Part shown: positions 7,901-15,301 of the stretch, piece after piece
Layout of the letters: the number at the start of each line of letters is the position of its first letter
How positions within the stretch are numbered: position 1 is the stretch's first letter
Made by a program: the position numbers and the translations under genes
Notes under the pieces: model-generated
Seen by the model: the letters and a program-made list of their open reading frames with translations, nothing else
The model's database searches: none
Told to the model about the DNA's origin: nothing
NCBI GenBank assembly: GCA_946614435.1
Contig: CAMOGW010000014.1
Coordinates: 1-62,751, forward strand
DNA from: an uncultured Prevotella sp.
GTDB taxonomy: Bacteria; Bacteroidota; Bacteroidia; Bacteroidales; Bacteroidaceae
Direction: 5' to 3'
Length of the DNA stretch: 62,751 nucleotides

Positions 7901-9140
7901 GATAATAACTATCAGCCTTATAAATATTCCAAATACAATCATCAGCAGGTGCATCAATCAACTTTCCGTCTTCAATATTAGGAGATTTATCGCCATTAGC
8001 AAAGCGCTTACTATCAATAACAGCTTTCATAAAATAGCTATCAGAACAAATAGCATAATAACCATCAGTTGGAACTTCAAAGATTTCTACCCATTCATCT
8101 ACAACTGCACCACCACCTTCTGTTCTTGTATAAACAGGATAGAGTGTGACGTTTGCTGTAGGATTATAGCTTCCTGCAGGAATAATAGTAGGAGCGACCG
8201 TTGTCTCGACAGCCACATCTGTCTCCGACCAACCAGCAAAGGTATAATCGCCAATTGCCTCACGTGAAGGCAGCGTAACGCCTGCGCCTGCACTTTCTTC
8301 CGTCACAGAGCCACCATCGCTGAATGTCACAGTGAACTTAGGACGTTCGCTAACTGTAATGCCATATTGAGCTTTCTTAGTAATATCATTTTCAGTATAG
8401 CTCACTGTCACCGTCTGACTGCCAGCATTGTCCATATCATAGCCAGAGAAAATGGCTGAATTTGTGACATCATTTGTAGAAGCATCCTCATAAGTAGCCG
8501 TTACGGTCATACCCTCATGACTAAAAGCATCACCGACATAGAAGTTAGTGGGATAAGTACCTGAAAGAGCAATCGAAGCAAGGGGAGAAGCAGAAGCTGT
8601 TGCCTCAAAGAATTTTATTGATTTCAGTTGTATATAAGAGTTTGAACTACCTGCATCTACATTAAATACAAATTTATAATACGCATCTTTTGCCCATTCT
8701 GATCCAGAAGGTTCAAATGTTAATGTAGTATTCGCTGTTATACTTGTTTTTTCTATAGTCTCAATCTCAGTTGAGAAATCGGAATTACTGGCAACAATCA
8801 ACTTAATAGAATTAACATTTGAAAGAGTTATACTTCCGATTTCCAATTCTATTTTTGAGATGGCAGCCCCCATTGCAGTTTTAGAATAGACATCTCTGTT
8901 TACGTCCGTCAAATTCTTACCGCCAATTCGCCAAGGAGAAGTCGTCGTGTTTCCTGTAACACTCCAAGAAATGCCTTCTTGCGTTAGACCGCCTCCATCT
9001 TGAGCGTAATTGCTATTACCACCTGTGGTGATAGTACCATCCAATGTATAAAAGGGCTCTTCCTCTGCCCACGCAGTCCCTACTCCACTAATCATGCATA
9101 GGAGCAGGAATAATGATTTAAGGTAATTTTTTGTTAACAT
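4926..9140 (-). CDS. Giant secreted multi-domain Ig-like protein with a C-terminal sorting tail (1404 aa)
   Basis: The signal peptide ends AWA near residue 25. Approximate order that can be read: a beta-sandwich-like N-terminus (30-185), a Big-type Ig-like domain (190-265), an InlB-like repeat (YTFAGWSE, 267-335), a beta-rich domain (345-495), a chitobiase C-terminal-type module (ATIKYSFDGENW, about 540), a Big_2-like domain (595-690), an OB-fold-like module (GDVVVIYGNLKKY), several Ig-like repeats, a carbohydrate-binding-like sandwich (about 1110-1260), and a domain with ASGYATFCSQYPLDF. It ends TIYDLQGRKV...GLYIKNGKKVVMK, the tail type of Prevotella secreted proteins. No catalytic residues were recognised; a surface adhesin or glycan-binding role is inference. 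The unit begins at the promoter near 9379-9386 with a 38-residue ORF and ends with the small acidic gene. Confidence 0.88.
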   Translation of the reverse strand: MLTKNYLKSLFLLLCMISGVGTAWAEEEPFYTLDGTITTGGNSNYAQDGGGLTQEGISWSVTGNTTTSPWRIGGKNLTDVNRDVYSKTAMGAAISKIELEIGSITLSNVNSIKLIVASNSDFSTEIETIEKTSITANTTLTFEPSGSEWAKDAYYKFVFNVDAGSSNSYIQLKSIKFFEATASASPLASIALSGTYPTNFYVGDAFSHEGMTVTATYEDASTNDVTNSAIFSGYDMDNAGSQTVTVSYTENDITKKAQYGITVSERPKFTVTFSDGGSVTEESAGAGVTLPSREAIGDYTFAGWSETDVAVETTVAPTIIPAGSYNPTANVTLYPVYTRTEGGGAVVDEWVEIFEVPTDGYYAICSDSYFMKAVIDSKRFANGDKSPNIEDGKLIDAPADDCIWNIYKADSYYRIKYENSFASATGSNNQGKLVDSDSEDFAKWTITYSNGFVIENVGMASANKNKTLRNNGSYGWASYGSSTGDAPRLFKKTSIASSTTYYFSSPVAAAVERPVITFAENPFLFSTTATITCATEGATIKYSFDGENWNDYSEALTITATTTIHAKATKGNDESNIATAIVTKNLAEPTVAISGDLTLDLNGETDVPAGTLTAAVTYNETAVDGATVTWSGNNAAVATINAETGAVTIKSRGTVTFTATYAGNDDFAEATATKTITVTDSKVPGTKNNPYTVAQAIEAIDNSVGVTGVYATGIVSKIVTAYNSQYGNISYNISVDGTTEKAQLQAYRGKSYNGENFTSEDDIQVGDVVVIYGNLKKYNSTYEFEQDNQLVSRTENSASDLTKKGDITLDFKNGNTVATLTDYFTTSSTGAITYTVADETVIENADELISALKVGTTTVTVSQAATLSYKAGEITINVTVQDTREAATTIPAINIETLKVDDVGTLSVTNPVKADEGVTFSFASSDDNVLMVENGEYAALAVGTVTVTVTATPSNTNLYKPVVANFEVTVEADVKTNTEIAIDDASGSTVYGTPKNVDFVITDGYNGELSYTIDNAAIADVEIGASAITFTPKAVGIAVITISAPETATFNAAENVQYTLTVTAPEGSTEAAVSSVILFNETFDKCEGSGGRDGEFTGNVGTSSTTGNLDEEWTTIGSNGASQCIKLGTGKATGSVETSNITLSGSATLTFSAAGWGDTSTNTIQVSAEGATLSGDVEVTLANGVWNSYTVNITEATGSVSITFTMKRGFLDDVVVTKEDAAITAKLNASGYATFCSQYPLDFTTTNGYTAWQIKAISGETITFEKITGAIKGGQGILLKGEADATVTLASKDASTMLDGNLLYGTTAPTYVTDDEYFGLSGNKFVKINAGTVPAGKALLPASAIPAGARELTFVFEDGQTTGIESLNPALSKGADTIYDLQGRKVAQPTKGLYIKNGKKVVMK

Positions 9141-9226
9141 AATTATGTATTTTTAGTTAGTTAATAAAATGCTTCGAGTGTCATCTCTTCCGGAATCGAC
9201 GGAGAGTGTAATTCGTTTGACAAGAA

Positions 9227-9343
9227 TCATACTACATCCTCTTCAGCTATCAGCCTGTTTGCATAGTCTGTGAGCTGTTGTTTCAGGCGTTCCACCTCAT
9301 AATGAGGAGGGACATTCAGTGATATGTCAATCGTTGTTGCCAT
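9227..9343 (-). CDS. Short ORF (38 aa) related to the 66-aa gene at 13962-14162
   Basis: MATTIDISLNVPPHYEV is followed by ERLKQQLTDYANRLIAEE, identical in these 18 residues to the 66-residue protein near 14.1 kb, and then by a stop after DVV. The N-terminal strand resembles short Bacteroidota antitoxin-like proteins, so this may be a shortened copy or a minimal gene. It is the first ORF behind the TATCTTTG promoter and precedes the second giant gene by about 85 bases. Whether it is translated is unknown. Confidence 0.55.
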   Translation of the reverse strand: MATTIDISLNVPPHYEVERLKQQLTDYANRLIAEEDVV

Positions 9344-9378
9344 TCTAACAAAATTACTCACATTTGATCAATTCGGTG

Positions 9379-9386
9379 CAAAGATA
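9379..9386 (-). promoter_or_regulatory. -7 element upstream of the 38-aa ORF and second giant gene
   Basis: TATCTTTG on the minus strand, 35 bases before the 38-codon ORF. A second match, TAATTTTG, occurs on the minus strand just upstream of the same ORF (plus 9350-9357). No clear TTTG is seen at -33 for either. Confidence 0.55.
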
Positions 9387-9467
9387 AAAAAAAAAAAGCA
9401 AAGAGCCAAATTTATTTGAGGTCTCTTCAGTGGAAATTTCACATCATGATCATCATTGTGCGTCATC

Positions 9468-9505
9468 AAAAAAACAGCGTGGGTCCGGCACTTGCCAGAC
9501 CCACG
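9468..9505 (-). terminator. Rho-independent terminator after the first giant-protein unit
   Basis: On the minus strand CGTGGGTCTGGC, a short loop and GCCGGACCCACG form a stem followed by CTGTTTTTTT. It lies 36 bases after the stop codon of the small acidic gene copy A. Confidence 0.92.
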
Positions 9506-9540
9506 ACTGCTATATTAATATAAAAGTATGCGAGACAGGA

Positions 9541-9717
9541 CTAATAGTCCTCGTCATCATCGCTCCAGGAGCCGCCACCACGAGAGAGCGTATTATAATT
9601 TCCATCGCCATTTACTGCGGCCGAGTCACCACTCATTGCAATGGAATCTACTTGCATAAGCTGCTGAATTTTCACTTTCACTTCCTCTATCTGAGGAGTC
9701 ATATATGTCTTTTTCAT
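9541..9717 (-). CDS. Small acidic MKKxYMxP protein (copy A)
   Basis: 58 residues. It starts MKKTYMTPQIEEVKVKI, has a low-complexity Ser/Gly/Asn middle (AMSGDSAAVNGDGNY), then LSRGGGSW followed by the acidic end SDDDEDY. It shares the MKKxYMxP start, central Met, Arg-Trp and acidic tail with copy B at 4674-4856. The start codon is 22 bases after the stop of the 1315-residue secreted protein, and a terminator follows, so the two are expected to be one transcript. No export signal. The conserved ends with a variable middle would suit a short regulatory or precursor peptide, but nothing in the sequence proves this. Confidence 0.75.
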   Translation of the reverse strand: MKKTYMTPQIEEVKVKIQQLMQVDSIAMSGDSAAVNGDGNYNTLSRGGGSWSDDDEDY

Positions 9718-9739
9718 TGTTCTGTACGTTTACATTGTT

Positions 9740-12700
9740 TTACTTGAATATCACCTTTTTGCCATTCTTGACATAGATGCTACCCTTCTTTGGATTCTCT
9801 ACGCGCTGACCCTTCAGGTTGAAGTATTCACCTCTTCCCTCTTCTGTCTTACTTCTTACATCAGTAACACCAGTCACCACATCGTCATCGAAGACAACCG
9901 ACAGACGGGCTCCACCTGCTGATGCATCGACAGTTGTGCTCAGGTAAGCACGGTTAGCAGGCATATAAGCACCTTCGGCAGTAGCCATATTGAACACAGG
10001 TCCAGCCTGAAGAATATAGTTGAAGTTTTCATCATCCTCAGTCTTTTTAACAAGTACACGAGCTGTCGTGCCTACCAGGTCATTATCAGTAATCGTAGCA
10101 TCGGTCGTAGTTACAGGAACAGCGATTGTTGTGGTCTCATCTACATCCTTGTAGAGAATAACACCTGTTTCTGCAGGAACAATGCCATTACTGATTTCTG
10201 TCAACTTCACTACCTTCTTTTCGGAATTGACCTTAGCCTTGTACACCTTAATTCCTGTATCGCTGAAGTCCAAATCGTGCTGTGAACAATAGGTTGCGTA
10301 CTTAGCGGCAGAGATGGTAATAGTGGGGGCTATAGTAACGGTGATAGACGAAATGTCTGTTTTATTATCGAACGTAAACGAAACAGATGCTGCATCACCA
10401 GTCCATGTATCAGAAGATATGGTTCCTGTAGGAGTTGCAGAACTAATTGTCACATTCATATCAACGCTTATAACATGGTAACCCGAAGGTGCTTCAATAG
10501 TGAATGTATTGTCCGTATAGAAACGTATCTTTTCAGCATTACAATAGAAAAATTTCGAAGTTCCTTTTGAGTATGTAACGCTGATATTCTTTTCAGTTCC
10601 AGTTGCTGTGGTAGGATCACCAGTTTGCCATGTAGTAATAGCATCAATACCCATAAAGGTATTATTTAATGTAATATCCACTTCTGTTTCCTGCGGTGTC
10701 GTGTCTACAAGTGTTAGTTCATAAGTTGCCTCGCACTCATCATATTCGGCAGTACCAGCATAGGATGCTTTGAGAATTGTAGAACCAGCCTTCTTGAAGG
10801 TAACTGTACCATCAGCAGCAATGGTAGCAACTTTAGTATCGCTACTACTATATGTAACTACTGCGCCAGCAATGTCTGAGCTATTATACTGAGGAGCACC
10901 CGTGAGGCTACCCGATTTGGTGACATACAAATCCTTTGAAGTGAAGAAAGGAGTCAGAACCATTGTAGTAGCCTTCTTTGTTACGGTTACCGTAATGGTG
11001 CCTGCTGCATCTTTATAGGTAGCACTTCCTGAAACGCCAACATTCACAGTATATGTACCTGCGGCATTTGCAGAGATGGTGCGGCTGTTACCTGTACCAG
11101 TGAGAGTAACATGAGCATCAGCGCAAGAGAATGAAGGTGTTGCGTCAGAGTTTGTTGTCAGTGTGACAGCACTACTCGTTTCGTTTACCTTCAGGTCAAG
11201 GCTCGTAGTAGAGAGCGTAAAGGTAGGAGTCGTACGTGAGTCATAAGTATAGGTCTCGCTGGCTACATCACTTGTCAGGCCATCCTTCACGGCAATTGCT
11301 TTAACCGTTGTAGTAGCGGCAGAGATATCTACCTTTGTAGAATAAGCAGAACTGCTGGAAGTTGGTGTTGAGCCATCTGTTGTGTAATAAATGGTTGTAC
11401 CATCTGCAGCACTCAGATGTAAGTCAAAGGCTTTGTCGAATACGCATGTTGCAACATCGAATGTAGGAGCAGCAGGGCGATTCATCGTATAAGTTGCAGA
11501 GGCAACAGAGCTCTCTACGTCACTCTTGATGGCGATAGCCTTCAGAGTTGTGGTCTCTGTGATGGAAATTGCGCTGGTGTATTCGTAGCTGTCTTCGTCA
11601 GGATCAGTACCGTCGGTGGTGTAGTAGATGGTAGCACCGTCGGTAGCGCAACTAAGTTCTACGCTTTTAGCCTCGCTGTACTCTCCTTCATCCACAGAGA
11701 AAGTTGGAGTGGCGGTTGTAGCATAGTAAACTTTTATCTTATCGAGACGTACTTGAGCAGTTGCGGAGAATGCAATAGAGGTTGCGACTCCTGTCCATAC
11801 ACCAGTACTGGAATTATATGTTCCCGTAGATGTATTTAAGTTTGATAAAAGGTAACTACCATTAACAGTAAATTCAATCTTCGTAATTTTACCCGCTGAT
11901 GTAGAAATAGTGCTTGTTGATCCACTATATAGACGGTATTGGTCTGTCGCAAAAGCTGCAATATCACTTGAAATTGTGATTACGGACTTTGTTACTTCAT
12001 CGCCATCAGCATTCGAAGTTGTTGTACCTTTATCTGTTCCAGCCGTGAATGTCACAGCATTTACCACAGTCACCGCGCATGTAGCAGTAAAACTACCATC
12101 TGTAGTTGTTACAGTAATTGTAGCACTACCTGCAGCTACAGCTGTCACCACACCTTCAGAAACCGTTGCTACACTTGTATTACTCGAAGTCCATGTTACA
12201 GCCTTGTTCAGAGCATTAGAAGGAGCAACAGTTGCTGTCAGCGTCTCTGTGTCGCCAACGCCGATAGAAGCAGTTGACTTGTTAAGTGTCACACCCGTAA
12301 CAGCGATGGCAGTAAACGTACCATCGACATAAATATCGTATGCGGGCATGATGAATTTGTTATCAGTAACAGAAATACTTTCATCAACCACAAAGTCACC
12401 AGCGCTTTCTTTGTAGAACTTCCATGAGTCTGCCGTGAAGCTATATCCGCTGGCAGGTGTAGCTGTCAAAGTCACTTCCGCGCCTGCATCTACAGGTGAT
12501 TCATGCGAAAAAGTAATGGTACCATGAGCAGTAGCAGGAGCGGTATATTGAGCTATTTCATACTTCTTGGCAGCTTGCGTAATAGTGATAACATCGGACT
12601 TTACGCTCCCGTTCTCTACTTTGAAATATGCAGTACGGGCTGCACCTGTATTGGCAGCAACAGTAAGGAGAAGAGTACCCTCGTCATAAAGAGCTTCTGT

Positions 12701-13687
12701 TATCCAGTCAGGCTTCGAAGCTGTTTCGTCTGCATCCGCTGTAGTATAGAATTGTGTAGGATCGTCATACAAGGTCTGATCCGTAGATATGGTGAATTCT
12801 ACATATCCAGCAGAAGAAGTAATATTCTTCGTTGTTGGAGAAACCGTGATGTAGTCACTGGTAGCTGATACAACAAAGTTAGCTGTAACCGTTGCATCTG
12901 CCGTTCCCATCGTGAAGGTAGTGGGGTTATCAGTTGTGCTAGACAGGGTTGCGTCTGTACCTTCAACATTCCAACTTAAGAATTCATATCCATCTGATGG
13001 AGTAGCTGTAAGTGTAACTGTTGCACTTTCAGCAATACTTCCACCACTTGCGACAGCATTGCTACTAGCATCTACACCTGCAATTGTGCCATTAGTGGCA
13101 GAGTAAGTAAGAGTGTGAGTAACAGGAGCAGCCACTTTTGATTTAAGTACAATTTCAGTAATACAAACAGCACTAGTTGTTACAGCAATAGATATTGTTC
13201 TACTTGCACTCGCCAATTCAAACTCTTTTGTGGTTTCTGTTTGTGCAGTAGTAAAAGTTTGAGCAGTTCCACTATTAATACTTATTGACGATGTAGTTTT
13301 CCAACCATAGCATGTAATCTCAACTTTATCGATTGAAGCATAAGTATTAGGTATTGTGAAAGTAAAAGAACCTGGACCTGATGCTTTTCCAACTTTTAAA
13401 CATTGTTGTGGAATGTCACCTCCTCCAGAGCCTTTTCCTTTATATACATCTCCACCTTTTGCGCTACAAGTAATCTTATTTTCAGCTGAAGACAAACCAG
13501 CTGCTGAATTTAGAAAAGTCGCAATATCAGAAGTATTGCTAAAAGCCGTAGATGTTGAACTTGTTGGTGCAGGCGTGGCACAATCTAATGTTAAAACAGT
13601 ATTATAATCCGTTCCCCACGCAGAACTTACCCCCACTATCATGCATAGCAGCAGGAGCCAAAAATTAAGTAAAGTTTTTTTGATCAT
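9740..13687 (-). CDS. Giant secreted multi-domain Ig-like protein with a C-terminal sorting tail (1315 aa)
   Basis: The signal peptide ends SAWG near residue 26. Approximate order: an N-terminal beta-sandwich with CLKVGKASGPGSFTF, an InlB-like repeat (TLTATPSDGYEFLSWNVEG), a BACON-like domain (PDWITEALYDEGTLLLTV), another InlB-like repeat, a Big_2 domain (VTGVTLNKSTASIGVGDTET), two or three chitobiase C-terminal-type modules (GATIYYTTDGTDPD, GTTIYYTTDGSTPT), further Ig-like repeats, and a domain with AAKYATYCSQHDLDF also present in the neighbouring 1404-residue protein. It ends YFNLKGQRV...SIYVKNGKKVIFK. Both giants share the late domains but differ in internal modules, which fits duplication followed by domain shuffling. 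Binding to glycans or host surfaces is inference; no enzyme motif was recognised. Confidence 0.88.
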   Translation of the reverse strand: MIKKTLLNFWLLLLCMIVGVSSAWGTDYNTVLTLDCATPAPTSSTSTAFSNTSDIATFLNSAAGLSSAENKITCSAKGGDVYKGKGSGGGDIPQQCLKVGKASGPGSFTFTIPNTYASIDKVEITCYGWKTTSSISINSGTAQTFTTAQTETTKEFELASASRTISIAVTTSAVCITEIVLKSKVAAPVTHTLTYSATNGTIAGVDASSNAVASGGSIAESATVTLTATPSDGYEFLSWNVEGTDATLSSTTDNPTTFTMGTADATVTANFVVSATSDYITVSPTTKNITSSAGYVEFTISTDQTLYDDPTQFYTTADADETASKPDWITEALYDEGTLLLTVAANTGAARTAYFKVENGSVKSDVITITQAAKKYEIAQYTAPATAHGTITFSHESPVDAGAEVTLTATPASGYSFTADSWKFYKESAGDFVVDESISVTDNKFIMPAYDIYVDGTFTAIAVTGVTLNKSTASIGVGDTETLTATVAPSNALNKAVTWTSSNTSVATVSEGVVTAVAAGSATITVTTTDGSFTATCAVTVVNAVTFTAGTDKGTTTSNADGDEVTKSVITISSDIAAFATDQYRLYSGSTSTISTSAGKITKIEFTVNGSYLLSNLNTSTGTYNSSTGVWTGVATSIAFSATAQVRLDKIKVYYATTATPTFSVDEGEYSEAKSVELSCATDGATIYYTTDGTDPDEDSYEYTSAISITETTTLKAIAIKSDVESSVASATYTMNRPAAPTFDVATCVFDKAFDLHLSAADGTTIYYTTDGSTPTSSSSAYSTKVDISAATTTVKAIAVKDGLTSDVASETYTYDSRTTPTFTLSTTSLDLKVNETSSAVTLTTNSDATPSFSCADAHVTLTGTGNSRTISANAAGTYTVNVGVSGSATYKDAAGTITVTVTKKATTMVLTPFFTSKDLYVTKSGSLTGAPQYNSSDIAGAVVTYSSSDTKVATIAADGTVTFKKAGSTILKASYAGTAEYDECEATYELTLVDTTPQETEVDITLNNTFMGIDAITTWQTGDPTTATGTEKNISVTYSKGTSKFFYCNAEKIRFYTDNTFTIEAPSGYHVISVDMNVTISSATPTGTISSDTWTGDAASVSFTFDNKTDISSITVTIAPTITISAAKYATYCSQHDLDFSDTGIKVYKAKVNSEKKVVKLTEISNGIVPAETGVILYKDVDETTTIAVPVTTTDATITDNDLVGTTARVLVKKTEDDENFNYILQAGPVFNMATAEGAYMPANRAYLSTTVDASAGGARLSVVFDDDVVTGVTDVRSKTEEGRGEYFNLKGQRVENPKKGSIYVKNGKKVIFK

Positions 13688-13761
13688 AATGAATTGAGTT
13701 TTATAATAGTCCCTTTTTGTTTTCTATGTGTAAGTTTGCCGTAACATCGGCTATCAAATCG

Positions 13762-13769
13762 CAAAATTA
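13762..13769 (-). promoter_or_regulatory. -7 element of the first giant gene
   Basis: TAATTTTG on the minus strand, about 75 bases before the start codon. A second promoter-like TACCTTTG on the opposite strand lies at 13841-13848. Confidence 0.55.
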
Positions 13770-13840
13770 CTACATTATTGTCAAGTAAGCAAAGAATTGT
13801 TGAAAAAAAAATAACTTTTTTTCCTGTGAAGTCACGCATG

Positions 13841-13952
13841 TACCTTTGCACCGCAAACCCTAAATATGATTGAGCGGCTTTCCGCGGAGCCTAATCAACA
13901 AAAGCAAGATAGCTCAGAATCGATTCCAAACTATCCAGAAACTGAGGACTAA
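13841..13952 (+). other. Plus-strand promoter-like element with a 28-codon ORF
   Basis: TACCTTTG at 13841-13848 is followed by an ATG at 13866 and 28 codons (MIERLSAEPN at the start, PETED at the end, TAA at 13950-13952). A transcript from here would run antisense to the two genes at 13962-14623. There is no independent support for translation, so this may be an antisense RNA promoter or chance. The rest of 13688-13961 holds no other feature. Confidence 0.3.
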
Positions 13953-13961
13953 AGAAGATAT

Positions 13962-14162
13962 TCAAAGCCACTTAGAAAATCTTTCATTAAATCCACTCAT
14001 TCCGACGCACTGTCCTTTAACAAACTGCTGCTCAGCTATTTTAGCGGCAGCCTCCATTTCAGGAGTCAGCGCTATAACATCCTCACATAGCACACTCTCT
14101 TCAGCTATCAGTCTATTCGCATAGTCTGTAAGCTGCTGTTTCAGGCGTTCTCCTGATTTCAT
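13962..14162 (-). CDS. Small protein (66 aa), second gene of a toxin-antitoxin-like pair
   Basis: MKSGERLKQQLTDYANRLI is an amphipathic helix followed by ALTPEMEAAAKIAEQQF and a short C-terminus (NERFSKWL). Its start codon overlaps the stop of the 154-residue gene (ATGA), so the two are translationally coupled. The LKQQLTDYANRLIAEE helix is repeated in the 38-residue ORF upstream of the second giant gene. The size, helical make-up and coupling resemble an antitoxin of a two-gene module, but no family could be named with certainty. Confidence 0.6.
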   Translation of the reverse strand: MKSGERLKQQLTDYANRLIAEESVLCEDVIALTPEMEAAAKIAEQQFVKGQCVGMSGFNERFSKWL

Positions 14163-14623
14163 CCCAAGCTCTTCATTTTATCGACCAACTCCCCAAACTC
14201 CTCCTTGCCTACTGGCAAGAAAGAGTGATACTCTGTAGGCATCCCCGGTCGTTTCACAAAATATGAGAACTCTTTGTCACCCACCTCTCCTTTTATACGT
14301 CCTACAGCAGTATCCAATGACACCATAACCGCACCGAGAGGGGTCGGATAAAGGCGCACAGCAGAAGACACACCTTCACCGAGCATAGTCATTAGCCGCT
14401 CAATGTTCTTGATTACACCTTGACCGACACTACGGGCACCTTCCTCGTCCCAATCGTCCTTCAGAGCCTTGATCTCATGCAAGTCCCGTTCCCACTGGTA
14501 TAGAACTGTGTCCTTATCCTCGTTTTCTATACGTGTACGGAAAGCCTTTCTCACTGTCTTAGGTTGCGAGCTATAGAATGCCCACAACACATCTAGTGTG
14601 TCTATTCTTCTCTGTACTGCCAT
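14159..14623 (-). CDS. Hypothetical protein (154 aa), first gene of a toxin-antitoxin-like pair
   Basis: The N-terminus has LDVLWAFYSSQPKTVRKAF, similar in style to short Bacteroidota antitoxin-like proteins. The rest has IKALKDDWDEEGARSV, LYPTPLGAVMVSLD and a final beta-rich part (EFSYFVKRPG). The LxDxWDxxGA and PTPxGxxxLx pattern belongs to a widespread uncharacterised family. It has its own strong promoter and overlaps the next gene by four bases. A toxin-antitoxin, defence or regulatory pair is possible; no catalytic motif is evident. Confidence 0.65.
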   Translation of the reverse strand: MAVQRRIDTLDVLWAFYSSQPKTVRKAFRTRIENEDKDTVLYQWERDLHEIKALKDDWDEEGARSVGQGVIKNIERLMTMLGEGVSSAVRLYPTPLGAVMVSLDTAVGRIKGEVGDKEFSYFVKRPGMPTEYHSFLPVGKEEFGELVDKMKSLG

Positions 14624-14646
14624 ACAATGTATTCCTTATTTATTTG

Positions 14647-14678
14647 CAAAAATAGCAATAAATATTGAAACAGGCAAA
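14647..14678 (-). promoter_or_regulatory. Promoter of the 154-aa/66-aa gene pair
   Basis: Minus-strand TTTG (plus 14675-14678), 20-base spacer, TATTTTTG (plus 14647-14654), 24 bases before the start codon. Confidence 0.85.
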
Positions 14679-15258
14679 AGTAAAACAGAAAAATAATGCC
14701 ATCTTCATCAATGTTGCCTAATTTTTTTTCGATTTTCAAGACAAATAAAAATGTCAAACCAGAGAAAAAAGGCAGCATTTGTGAGCATGAGGCGCCAAAA
14801 CATGATGTTCATTTTGTCGCTCAGGATGTCTCATAAGTCTTACTTTTCACACTTTTTCACATCTCTTTCGCGGTTTTTCCTCACTTTTGCGACTACCTCA
14901 CAGCCTGTTTTCGACTATATTGTGACGGTTTTTAGGCAAAATCACGAAGCAATCTTGGAAATATCACGTCGCGATTTAGGTTATATCGCATCATGATTTA
15001 ACCTAAATGGCGCTACGATCTATTCGCCAAGGCATCGTGAAACTGCCTAAATCGCTGGAAACCCTTGCTACAAAAGGGATTTCAGAAAATCAGTTTTGCA
15101 ACCAACTGAGAATCAGACGATTGCAAAACCGCCAAAACTCGCAAATTTCAGAGCGAATTAGGAGTCGCTGATTTTTTTTCGAGTTTTGAGGGGGGCTACG
15201 CATCAACAAATTTATGTTAATGAAGCGACAAAGCATCGGGAAATGGGCAAATTTTCCG
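14679..15258. other. 580-base non-coding stretch rich in inverted repeats
   Basis: No convincing gene: the one longer frame (14751-14996, plus) has no family resemblance. Several short inverted pairs are present: ATTTAGGTTA (14974-14983) with TAACCTAAAT (14999-15008); TTTTGCAA with TTGCAAAA around 15093-15127; CAAAACTCG (15134-15142) with CGAGTTTTG (15180-15188); and a longer-range TAGGCA...TGCCTA pair near 14932 and 15044. A structured RNA or a decayed element are both possible. Confidence 0.4.
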
Positions 15259-15266
15259 TATTTTTG
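15259..15266 (+). promoter_or_regulatory. -7 element of the TolC-MacAB operon
   Basis: TATTTTTG, ending 35 bases before the first start codon. No good -33 match is seen. Confidence 0.55.
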
Positions 15267-15301
15267 CAGCGCTAAAATAGAAACAAAAACTATCGACTGA
15301 T

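Noticed and set aside
14751..14996. 81-codon frame on the plus strand in the gene-free region
   Set aside because: Phe/Ser-rich with no family resemblance and no promoter directly upstream; it crosses the inverted-repeat area.
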